This document shows, piece after piece, positions 26,458 to 33,340 of a stretch of DNA of 33,340 nt. The stretch spans positions 1 to 33,340 of the forward strand of contig JAILIG010000010.1 in assembly GCA_024695445.1 (NCBI GenBank), given 5' to 3'. A model generated the notes under the pieces. It searched no databases, was not told where the DNA came from, and saw only the letters and a list, made by a program, of their open reading frames with translations. The position numbers and the translations under genes are program-made. Source of the DNA: Oscillospiraceae bacterium (lineage in GTDB: Bacteria > Bacillota > Clostridia > Oscillospirales > Ruminococcaceae). The first letter of the stretch is position 1, and every line of letters starts with the position of its first letter.

Positions 26458-27861
26458 TCAGATCAATGCCCGCGGGGACTCCCCGCTGCTGCCGCCGGCC
26501 GTCAGCGAGATGTTCTCGCCGAGCACCAGCGCCAGCTCGTTGATGCGCATGAAATCGCTGCCCTCCAGTGTCACGGTCAGCAGCGGCTCCCGCGGATGCT
26601 CCCGGATCATCAGGCGGCCTTTTGCGCCGAGCGCCGTGCGGCACTCCTTGATATAGCCGTAAATTTCAGGATCGTTGCGCCAGATTTCCCGCCACTGCGG
26701 CGCAATCGGCACCGGAACCGTCACCTGCGGAGCCGGCTCCATGACCTCTGCCAGCGCACTCAGCGTTCTGCCCGTGCGCTGCATAATCCGCAGCAGCCGC
26801 GCCGCCGTCATCATGCCGTCCGGCGCGGGCAGATCGGGAAAGCAGATGCACCCGACGCCGTCAAAGCCGATCAGTGCGGAACGCTCCCGCATCATCTCCA
26901 TGACCGCACGCGGCGCCGTCTGTGTCTGCGTCAGCGGAATGCTGTGCTCCCGCGCATACCGCAGAAATCCGAGATTCGTGCGGTCGCCCGTCACCGCGCC
27001 GGAGAGCAGCAGCTCCGCAGACTGCGGGCTTTGTGCGTCATCCAGCATCGCCTGACAGAAAATCGCAAGCTGCCGGCTGCCGTCAATCAGCTCGCCGGTT
27101 TCGTCCACGGCGATCACGCGGCCGCAGCTCCCGTCAAAGGCAAAGCCGGCGTCACAGTACTGCGCACGGACCACCTCTGCCAGCGAATCCGTGTGGCACA
27201 CGCCGCCGCGGTTGATGTTCATGCCGTCCGGTGTGCGGTGCAGCATCAGAACCTCCGCGTTCAGCTGCCGGAAAAACAGCTCCGCGGAAGGCGATGCCGC
27301 CCCGTGCGCACAGTCCACGGCAATGCGGAGACGGCGCTCCGGATTCTCCTGCGGGACATTCAGGCGCATTCCGGCAAGGCGCAGCCAGCGGGCCGCAGCG
27401 TCCGGCTCATGCGTGATCGTGCCGCAGTTCCGGTGCGATTTTGCCGGCAGTGCCGCCGATGCGGGCATCAGAGACGCGATCGCATCGAGCCGGTCCCGCG
27501 TCATCGGCAGGCCGCCCTTCGCAAAGAGCCGCACCGCGTTGATTTCATACGGTGCATCGTCTGCGCTGAGCGCAATGCCGCAGTCGGCGTCCTCGGCAGT
27601 CATCAGCAGCGCCATTGCGCCGGGATGCAGCACGCCGAGACACTTCGCAATGCCGCCGCCCGTGCAGATGCCCGCACAGAGCGCTGCCTCCAGCGGCTCG
27701 GCACTGCGCCGCGGATCGTGACAAAGATAAATCACCGGCTGATGATCGGCGTTTCTGCCGATTGCCTGTGCGACGGCTCTGCCCAGATGCAGCAGCAGGT
27801 CGCAGCGCAGCTCGCTCATGGCGATGCCGCGCAGGCCGTCCGGTTTCAAGATACCGCTCAT
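26458..27861 (-). CDS. GlmM-like phosphohexomutase with lost catalytic residues (probable pseudoenzyme)
   Basis: The 467-residue protein has the four-domain layout of phosphoglucosamine/phosphomannomutases. The N-terminal GILKPDGLRGIAMSEL matches the FGTDGVRGxANxEL start of GlmM. Each active-site loop is altered. The phosphoserine position in the SASHNP-type loop is Asp101 (LSADDAP). The metal loop DGDGDR reads DGSCGR (243-248). The sugar loop near 333-337 lacks the Glu-x-Ser-Gly-His pattern. The phosphate loop RPSGTEP reads REHPREP (420-426). Mutase activity is therefore unlikely, although the fold seems intact. The start is the ATG at 27861 with GGGAGG seven bases upstream. It may have a structural or regulatory role; a true glmM is expected elsewhere. 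Confidence 0.85.
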   Translation of the reverse strand: MSGILKPDGLRGIAMSELRCDLLLHLGRAVAQAIGRNADHQPVIYLCHDPRRSAEPLEAALCAGICTGGGIAKCLGVLHPGAMALLMTAEDADCGIALSADDAPYEINAVRLFAKGGLPMTRDRLDAIASLMPASAALPAKSHRNCGTITHEPDAAARWLRLAGMRLNVPQENPERRLRIAVDCAHGAASPSAELFFRQLNAEVLMLHRTPDGMNINRGGVCHTDSLAEVVRAQYCDAGFAFDGSCGRVIAVDETGELIDGSRQLAIFCQAMLDDAQSPQSAELLLSGAVTGDRTNLGFLRYAREHSIPLTQTQTAPRAVMEMMRERSALIGFDGVGCICFPDLPAPDGMMTAARLLRIMQRTGRTLSALAEVMEPAPQVTVPVPIAPQWREIWRNDPEIYGYIKECRTALGAKGRLMIREHPREPLLTVTLEGSDFMRINELALVLGENISLTAGGSSGESPRALI

Positions 27862-28011
27862 GGCGGAACCTCCCTTTTTTGGAAATGCGGAATGATTCGC
27901 AGATGTCGGTCAGAAGTGAGGCGTTGTTCCGGATCTTTCGCTTCTGTCTCCTGCATGATTCTGCCGGAGAGAACGGAACAAACGGCTTTCTGACTTCGCT
28001 GCCGGAGCACT

Positions 28012-28566
28012 TCAGATCAACGGCAGCGCGGCCTCGGCGCCGGTAATATACCCGAAGATCAGGCGCTTTGCGAGAAACTGCTCCGTCGGCTCGTCCAGCA
28101 CGCGGTCGCAGTTGTTGTACTGGTTATACACCGCGATCGTCCCCTCGCCGCTTCTGCGGATGCAGACCGTGTGGACCGGCGACAGGAACCGCCGCCCCGT
28201 CCAGTACACCATCAGGCAGATGCTCCCCGCCTCCAGCCCGGCCAGCAGCTTCGCACGCCGCCGCACCCGTTTTGCCGGCAGCCCGAAGCGTCTGAGACAG
28301 CGCCCCAGTGCAAGAAAATTCGTACCCCAGAAGCCGCCCAGCACCCGGAACCGTTCCATGTACCTTGCAAGATCCGGCAGAGGCTGCGGAATTCCCGCGA
28401 GCAGCAGCGCGTTATAGACCGCGATGACCTCGCATCCGCTGTAGCTCATCGTGGACAGCCCGAACTTCATCCGCGAAACATCGCCGAGCGACTGCCCGTT
28501 GATCAGCCGCTCCGGCAGCGGCACTTCCCTGTTATGCCTGTGATTCCGCGACGGCAGAAGGCTCAT
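28012..28566 (-). CDS. Putative papain-like/C39-like cysteine peptidase
   Basis: No family is certain. The 184-residue protein has a pattern seen in C39 and other papain-like folds: Cys45 in TMSYSGCEVIAVYNALL, where the cysteine starts a helix; His132 in SPVHTVCIRR, at the start of a strand; and Asn148 in VYNQYNN as a possible third residue. The N-terminus has no signal peptide. The start is the ATG at 28566 with GAGGTG six bases upstream. A GTG three codons earlier is possible. The gene lies between ruvB and the GlmM-like gene, 36 bp from ruvB and 150 bp from the latter. Confidence 0.62.
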   Translation of the reverse strand: MSLLPSRNHRHNREVPLPERLINGQSLGDVSRMKFGLSTMSYSGCEVIAVYNALLLAGIPQPLPDLARYMERFRVLGGFWGTNFLALGRCLRRFGLPAKRVRRRAKLLAGLEAGSICLMVYWTGRRFLSPVHTVCIRRSGEGTIAVYNQYNNCDRVLDEPTEQFLAKRLIFGYITGAEAALPLI

Positions 28567-28611
28567 GCCGCTCACCTCTCTCCTCTGCTTTCTGCGGGAT
28601 TTGCTCAGCCG

Positions 28612-29706
28612 TTACGGCGTATCCGCGTCGAGCATATCCGACAGCGAATACTGCTTCGCCGCACCGCCGTCCTCTGTCGGGTAATTCAGATGTTCATACG
28701 CCAGCCGCGTCACACAGCGTCCCCGCGGCGTTCTCGCCAGCATACCGAGCTGCATCAGATACGGCTCGCAGACATCTTCGAGCGTGACGGCCTCCTCACC
28801 GAGCGCCGAGGCCAGTGTCTCCAGACCGACCGGACCGCCGCGGTATCCGCGGATGATCATATCGAGCATTCTGCGGTCGAGCTTGTCGAGCCCGAGCTCG
28901 TCGATTTCCAGCCGTTCGAGCGCGTGGCGCGCCGTCGCCTCCGTGATGACGCCGCCGCCCATGACATCCGCAAAATCGCGCGCTCTGCGCAGCAAACGGT
29001 TTGCGATCCGCGGCGTACCTCTGGAACGCGATGCCAGCTCAATCGCGCCGTCGTAGTCACACGGGATGTCCAGCAGCATGGCGCTGCGGCGGACGATGTC
29101 GCAGAGCTGCTCCGGCGTGTAGAGCTCCAGCCGCTGCACGATGCCGAAGCGGTCCCGCAGCGGGGGCGTAAGCTGTCCGGCACGGGTGGTCGCGCCGACC
29201 AGCGTAAAGGGGTTCAGATCGACGCGGATGCTGCGTGCGGCGGGGCCGTTTCCGACCATGATGTCCAGCACGCCGTCCTCCATCGCCGGATAGAGAATCT
29301 CCTCGACCGCACGCGACAGCCGGTGAATTTCATCGACGAACAGCACATCGCCTCTGCCGAGATTGGTCAGCAGCGCCGCCAGATCGCCGGGCTTTTCGAT
29401 GGCCGGTCCCGATGTCACGCGGAGATTGACGCCCATTTCGTGCGCGATGATGCCCGCAAGCGTCGTCTTGCCGAGGCCGGGCGGGCCGTAGAGCAGCACA
29501 TGGTCCAGCGGCTCGCCGCGGCGTCTGGCCGCCTCGATGTAGACCGCAAGATTCTCCTTGACCTTGTCCTGCCCGATGTATTCCTGAAAGGACTTCGGGC
29601 GGAGCGAACGCTCCAGCTCGGAATCCTGCGGGATCAGCGCCGGAGAGGAAAGCCGCTCCGTCTGCTGTCCGCCGTCCTCGGTTTGGTGGGAACTCGTCTG
29701 TATCAT
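28612..29706 (-). CDS. ruvB: Holliday junction branch-migration helicase RuvB
   Basis: RuvB is the AAA+ motor that drives branch migration with RuvA in recombination and fork repair. The 364-residue protein has Walker A GPPGLGKT (74-81), Walker B FVDEIHRL, the RuvB hairpin region, sensor GATTRAG and the arginine finger segment LRDRFG, with a C-terminal winged helix ([14 protein letters not shown]). An N-terminal extension of about 25 polar residues precedes the core. The ATG at 29706 has only a weak site upstream. ruvA lies 3.4 kb upstream in the same run but is not adjacent. Confidence 0.96.
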   Translation of the reverse strand: MIQTSSHQTEDGGQQTERLSSPALIPQDSELERSLRPKSFQEYIGQDKVKENLAVYIEAARRRGEPLDHVLLYGPPGLGKTTLAGIIAHEMGVNLRVTSGPAIEKPGDLAALLTNLGRGDVLFVDEIHRLSRAVEEILYPAMEDGVLDIMVGNGPAARSIRVDLNPFTLVGATTRAGQLTPPLRDRFGIVQRLELYTPEQLCDIVRRSAMLLDIPCDYDGAIELASRSRGTPRIANRLLRRARDFADVMGGGVITEATARHALERLEIDELGLDKLDRRMLDMIIRGYRGGPVGLETLASALGEEAVTLEDVCEPYLMQLGMLARTPRGRCVTRLAYEHLNYPTEDGGAAKQYSLSDMLDADTP

Positions 29707-29737
29707 TGCTTCTCACATTCCTTGTCCGCACTGCGGA

Positions 29738-30463
29738 TTACTTCTCAAAATAACGCTTCTTCCGGATATAAAACGGCTCGATGCCCTCGACGGCCTTCTT
29801 GCCGGCCGGCTCCTCAAGGCTGATGAACACCAGACGGTCGCCGTGCTTCGTGAAGCTCTGCATATACTTCGACAGCGGGAAAAACAGCTTTCTCGTATTG
29901 CCGATCATGTCAAAGACAAAGAGCGTCTGCGGGCGCTCACAGCCGCGCACCATCTCGACGACATAGCAGGCATCGACATTGGCCTGCCGCGCCAGATAGC
30001 GCGTCAGCGGGCGGATCAGATGATCGAGCTGCTTCTTCGAGGGACGGTACTCGATCGTGTCCTCCTCCTTCAGCGAAATGGCAGGGATGTTCAGATTCCG
30101 TGCAACCATGAGGATGCTCCGGATCTCCTGCGAGGAAAACTCCTTGCCGTAGGAATTCGGGTTCAGAACGGCATTTGCCGACTGAATCAGGTCAAACAGA
30201 CGCAGACAGTTCAGCTTGTAGCAGTTGACATACCGCTTTGCGAACTGCTGCAGTGCGCGGTAGCTCGTAAAGAACGGGATGAAGATGTCGCCGTCCGGAT
30301 TCTGCGTGGTAATCAGCTCCATCTGTACGCCGCCGTTGATTTCATCGTGCTTGACAGGCTTCTTGCAGATGACATACACATCGCTCTTAATCAGCATCTG
30401 CAAAAAGAGCGAGCGCTTTTCCGGCTTTGTAATCGCTTCCTTTAAGAGTTCGTCGAGATTCAT
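29738..30463 (-). CDS. SseB-family protein
   Basis: The 241-residue protein contains an SseB N-terminal-type domain. The diagnostic run is DGDIFIPFFTSYRALQQFA (57-75), followed by a long helical part with LNPNSYGKEFSSQEI. A C-terminal SseB-like region follows (about 150-240). The best-known member, E. coli SseB, affects serine sensitivity; the biochemical role is unknown. It is cytosolic, with no signal peptide. AAGGAGG lies 8 bases before the ATG at 30463. It sits between the second lipoprotein gene and ruvB. Confidence 0.85.
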   Translation of the reverse strand: MNLDELLKEAITKPEKRSLFLQMLIKSDVYVICKKPVKHDEINGGVQMELITTQNPDGDIFIPFFTSYRALQQFAKRYVNCYKLNCLRLFDLIQSANAVLNPNSYGKEFSSQEIRSILMVARNLNIPAISLKEEDTIEYRPSKKQLDHLIRPLTRYLARQANVDACYVVEMVRGCERPQTLFVFDMIGNTRKLFFPLSKYMQSFTKHGDRLVFISLEEPAGKKAVEGIEPFYIRKKRYFEK

Positions 30464-30482
30464 CGTGTGATCCTCCTTTTTG

Positions 30483-30504
30483 ATCTGATGGTTCAGATTT
30501 TTTT
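30483..30504 (+). terminator. Short hairpin with a T-run on the strand opposite to the operon
   Basis: ATCTGA (30483-30488), TGGT loop, TCAGAT (30493-30498), then TTTTTT. It sits in the gap upstream of the sseB-like gene, but only in plus orientation does it look like a terminator. On the minus strand it is a small hairpin in front of the ribosome binding site. Confidence 0.45.
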
Positions 30505-30546
30505 GTGCGCATGATTTTTATCTGTTCAGACTGTTCATACGGTTTT

Positions 30547-31764
30547 TCAGTCCGCTTTTGCATATTCCAGCGCCTGCCCGATCGTCAGGTGCTCTTCGAG
30601 CTTGTCCTTCTGCATCGCTTTCGGCGCAGTGCCGTAGACAAGCGTTTTCCTGCCGGTCACGCCGTCGGTCATGTCGCCCTGTGCCACGGCAACGGCCTCG
30701 ACCGAGCCCTCCCTGATCTGCACCTCCATGGCCGTCAGCTCGGTGATCTTCGGGAAATACATCTGCACCTTGTACTTGATGTGCTGCAGCAGCGTCTTGC
30801 GGTCCGTGACGGATGCGGGATCTGTCAGGCCGGAGAAGTCGCTGCCCTTGAAGGTATACCGGCCGTCAAGCTGCATAATGCTGACGGCATCCTCCGCATC
30901 CGCATCGATCAGCGCCGTGTTAAAGGCCTTCATCACCTGCTTGGCCGAGCTGTTCGCAGAGGCAATCTTCGATTTGCCGACATAGCCGCTCATCGCGGAG
31001 AGAATAGACAGATCGACCTGCCACTTTCCGCCCGTGCGCATGACATACATCGGACTATCGGACGGCTTTGAGGCGGCGGAAAATGCGGCATTCACATCGA
31101 ATACCCATACGCGGTCCACCTCCGGCAGCATCTTCATGAGCAGCTCGGCCTGCTGCCGCTCCTCGCCCGAAAGCTTTTGCAGCGACTCCAGCGCCTCAGC
31201 GCGGTATTCGCGGTACTGCTCCGCGATGACCTTGTTTTCCGCGCAGCGTCCGACAGAATATGAATCCAGCTTCAGCTCCTTTGCGGCCGCCCTGACATCC
31301 GGTGCATTCGGAAGCCCGTCTGCCGTGCCGAGATTGGAGCTGCTGAGGATGACATCGGTATCGCCCGCCTTGCAGGCCTCCAGAAAATGAATCAGCGCGT
31401 CATAGGCTTCTTTGCCCTCGCCCGATGACGGCACGGACGCATATTCCGTGATACCGGAGACGGCAGGCTCGGTGCTGCTCTCTCCTGATTTTCCGGAAGT
31501 GCCGGTTTTGGCAGCCGTTTCCGCAGAGCCGGACTGCGCCGTGTCTGCGGCCGTACCCTCCGTCCTGCTGCCGTCCGTACCGGTTTCGCCGGTCTCTGCC
31601 GCGGTTCCGGTTTCATCCGCAGAGCCGGCGGTGCTTTCGGTCGTCTGTGCGGTATCTGCGGTCGCCGTGCCTGCCGCGGAGCTTTCTTTGCCCGCGCAGG
31701 CGGTCAGCAGGGAAGCCGCTGTCATCAGCGCGGCCAGCGCCGCACAAATTCTTCTCTGTCTCAT
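30547..31764 (-). CDS. Predicted lipoprotein (paralogue of the neighbouring one)
   Basis: The 405-residue protein starts with a lipoprotein signal peptide: RQRR, a hydrophobic stretch, and lipobox LTAC with the lipidated Cys23. Residues about 25-115 are a low-complexity Ala/Thr/Ser/Gly/Glu linker, typical of surface lipoproteins that must cross the wall. The rest is a folded alpha/beta domain with no family I recognise. It ends with VYGTAPKAMQKDKLEEHLTIGQALEY, which resembles the end of the next gene's product. The start is the ATG at 31764; the ATG at 31794 would add an unusual 10-residue extension. It is 50 bp downstream of the other lipoprotein gene. Confidence 0.8.
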   Translation of the reverse strand: MRQRRICAALAALMTAASLLTACAGKESSAAGTATADTAQTTESTAGSADETGTAAETGETGTDGSRTEGTAADTAQSGSAETAAKTGTSGKSGESSTEPAVSGITEYASVPSSGEGKEAYDALIHFLEACKAGDTDVILSSSNLGTADGLPNAPDVRAAAKELKLDSYSVGRCAENKVIAEQYREYRAEALESLQKLSGEERQQAELLMKMLPEVDRVWVFDVNAAFSAASKPSDSPMYVMRTGGKWQVDLSILSAMSGYVGKSKIASANSSAKQVMKAFNTALIDADAEDAVSIMQLDGRYTFKGSDFSGLTDPASVTDRKTLLQHIKYKVQMYFPKITELTAMEVQIREGSVEAVAVAQGDMTDGVTGRKTLVYGTAPKAMQKDKLEEHLTIGQALEYAKAD

Positions 31765-31814
31765 CCTTTTCTGTATAACCTCCAGTGTGTTCATTCTGCT
31801 GCAACCTGCAGTCT

Positions 31815-33044
31815 TCAGCCCGCGGCGTATGTCAGCGCCTGTCTCTGCGACATCTGCTGCAGCTGCGTGTCCAGCGTCATCGCCTTCGGGTATGTTCCGT
31901 AAACCGGAATCATCTCAAAGCTGACGGGATCCTCCGTGCCGAAAGTCTCCAGCAGAACGGCCGTGATTTTTCCGCTCTGCACGGAGATCATCATGCCCTC
32001 GGTATGTTCAAACGCGCTGCGGTTTGCAGCGAACACCGTCGCCTTCAGCGCATTCAGCACATCCTCGCGGCTGCCGACGCGCTTCGGCTGCACGGCATCG
32101 ACCAGATCGTTATAGCCGAAGCCGAAAACGCCGTCCAGCTTTCCGGCCTCCGGAGACTGCGCGTTCAGCCGGGCCATCGCGGTATTCAGCGTTTTCATGA
32201 GCGCCGCTGCGCGGGAATTGGCCTCTGCCGTCTTGTCCTTGATGCGGTTGTGCAGCGTCATTCCGTTGATCGGGCTGTATCCGGTGCTCAGATCGACCAG
32301 ATATTTGCCGTCCTTTCTGGAAACGACGAAATAATCCTCGTCCGGGCTTGTCTTGCTGCCAGAGCTGAGGTGAAAGACAAATATCTGATCCGGCACGGGG
32401 ACCTCCCGCAGGAACGCCCCCTCCGAAAACGCCAGCTCCGGGCGTTCCGCAAGAAGCTCCTGCATCATTTCGGCTTCGTCCTGCCGGATCTGCCTCATGC
32501 GTACACACTCCGCACAGCGCACGATGCGGCTGTCCTGATGTACGGTCTGTTTGATTTCGCCGACAAGCTCCGAGCGGTGCGATGCGACATTGCTGCTGCT
32601 CTCCTGATAAAATTCCGTAATCAGCCGCGCTATGCCGTCGAGGTTCGAGAGCTTCTGCATCCTGCCGACATTGTTCTTCTGCACGGCATCGAGAAAGGCC
32701 AGCAGCGTTTGCTTGGCCTCGCCGAGATCCTTCGGCAGCTTCTGCTCCGCCGCAGTCGTGCCGGTTTCCTTTGCCGTCGTCTGACTGCCAGTGCTGCCGG
32801 TACCGGCAGTGCCGGAGGTACCGGAGGCAGCCGCAGCGGTCCCGCTGACGGAGGTTCCGGTCTGCTCCGTTCCGGCGGCAGATGCGGCGGTCTCCGCGGA
32901 TGCTGTCCGCGATGCGGTCGTCTCCTGAACGGAAAGCGCCGTCTGTGCGGCAGTTGTCTCCTGCACGGACGCACCGCCTCCGCAGCCCGTCAGCATCAGC
33001 GCAGCAATCAGCGCCGGCGTCAGGGCGTGTTTTCTGATATTCAT
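31815..33044 (-). CDS. Predicted lipoprotein (paralogue of the neighbouring one)
   Basis: The 409-residue protein has a signal peptide with lipobox LTGC (Cys21) and then a mucin-like linker rich in Thr, Ser, Ala and Gly (to about residue 100). A folded domain of about 300 residues with no recognised family follows. It ends in VYGTYPKAMTLDTQLQQMSQRQALTY, so it is a diverged tandem paralogue of the gene at 30547-31764. The start is the ATG at 33044 with AGGAG ten bases upstream. The frame is open up to the ruvA stop, but the upstream ATG at 33083 would put 13 charged residues before the signal. It follows ruvA directly. Confidence 0.8.
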   Translation of the reverse strand: MNIRKHALTPALIAALMLTGCGGGASVQETTAAQTALSVQETTASRTASAETAASAAGTEQTGTSVSGTAAAASGTSGTAGTGSTGSQTTAKETGTTAAEQKLPKDLGEAKQTLLAFLDAVQKNNVGRMQKLSNLDGIARLITEFYQESSSNVASHRSELVGEIKQTVHQDSRIVRCAECVRMRQIRQDEAEMMQELLAERPELAFSEGAFLREVPVPDQIFVFHLSSGSKTSPDEDYFVVSRKDGKYLVDLSTGYSPINGMTLHNRIKDKTAEANSRAAALMKTLNTAMARLNAQSPEAGKLDGVFGFGYNDLVDAVQPKRVGSREDVLNALKATVFAANRSAFEHTEGMMISVQSGKITAVLLETFGTEDPVSFEMIPVYGTYPKAMTLDTQLQQMSQRQALTYAAG

Positions 33045-33082
33045 TTCCCGGATGCTCCTGTCTTGATGTTCTGGCTCAGGCA

Positions 33083-33340
33083 TCAGAGATTCCTGCCGAA
33101 TTCCAGCAGCGCCTGCCGGATCAGCTCCGAGGACGGCAGCGCGGGATCCAGCCCCGCCAGCACGCGTGCGACCTCCGTGCCGGAATATCCGAGCACCTGA
33201 AGTGCGGACATTGCCTCGTCCATGCTGCCGCCTGCCGCCATGGCCGGTATCTGCGAAATGCCGGCAGATGCGGCCGTTTTGGCAACCTTGTCCTTGAGTT
33301 CCAGCACGATGCGCTGTGCGGTCTTGGTGCCGATGCCCTT
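33083..33340 (-). CDS. ruvA: Holliday junction DNA-binding protein RuvA, partial (N-terminus off the window)
   Basis: The last 85 residues of RuvA are visible. KGIGTKTAQRIVLELKDKV is the second helix-hairpin-helix of the DNA-binding domain. A flexible linker (about 25 residues, rich in Ala, Gly, Ser) leads to the small C-terminal domain III, which contacts RuvB (SALQVLGYSGTEVARVLAGLD...). RuvA binds the four-way junction and recruits RuvB. It is the first gene, in transcription order, of the visible run. ruvB lies 3.4 kb downstream, separated by two lipoprotein genes and the SseB gene. Confidence 0.93.
   Translation of the reverse strand, partial: KGIGTKTAQRIVLELKDKVAKTAASAGISQIPAMAAGGSMDEAMSALQVLGYSGTEVARVLAGLDPALPSSELIRQALLEFGRNL

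Overview
The window looks like a piece of chromosome from a GC-rich member of the Clostridia, probably Oscillospiraceae/Ruminococcaceae. The basis is the gene set (ecfA1-ecfA2-ecfT-truA, a ClpE-type ATPase with an N-terminal zinc finger, a DUF5711-like protein, SseB, a CvpA-like protein), strong GGAGG-type ribosome binding sites and textbook sigma-A promoters. This placement is inference; there is no rRNA or other taxonomic marker. No tRNA, CRISPR array, insertion sequence or prophage was seen.

Layout. (1) 1-5533, minus strand: a branched-chain amino acid operon, leuA-ilvB-ilvN-leuC, with leuC running off the left edge. It starts from a consensus promoter and has an intrinsic terminator in its leader, so attenuation is likely. 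A cluster of three perfect hairpins separates ilvN from leuC. (2) 5594-10629, plus strand: a three-gene envelope-type operon with its own consensus promoter and terminator. It encodes a small one-pass membrane protein, a fusion of a YidC/Oxa1 insertase with a TagB/TagF-like CDP-glycerol glycerophosphotransferase, and a three-domain fusion of a LicC-like cytidylyltransferase, a fold-type I PLP enzyme and a SAM methyltransferase. This is the most unusual part of the window. One reading is that the last protein makes a CDP-activated (methyl)ethanolamine or choline head group on a single chain and that the YidC-TagF fusion uses or exports a phospho-polymer. (3) 10679-14414, minus strand: a MacB/FtsX-like ABC transporter pair behind a yybP-ykoY (manganese) riboswitch with promoter and terminator. 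(4) 14415-14872: intergenic DNA with an orphan consensus promoter surrounded by GCTAAC/GTTAGC repeats. (5) 14873-33340, minus strand: a long co-directional run. In transcription order it reads ruvA (partial), two paralogous lipoproteins, an SseB-family protein, ruvB, a possible papain-like/C39-like cysteine peptidase, a GlmM-like phosphohexomutase that has lost its catalytic residues, a cytidine deaminase, a repetitive SANT/Myb-like charged protein, a SAM methyltransferase, an RlaP-type nucleotidyltransferase, ecfA1-ecfA2-ecfT (vitamin uptake motor), truA, a DUF5711-like beta-propeller, a CvpA-like membrane protein and clpE.

Most genes are ordinary housekeeping genes. The features that stand out are the plus-strand fusion cluster, the manganese riboswitch in front of an FtsX-type ABC exporter, the apparent GlmM pseudoenzyme, the orphan operator-like promoter, and ruvA and ruvB being split by lipoprotein/SseB genes. 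Family assignments come from reading motifs by eye; no database search was run.
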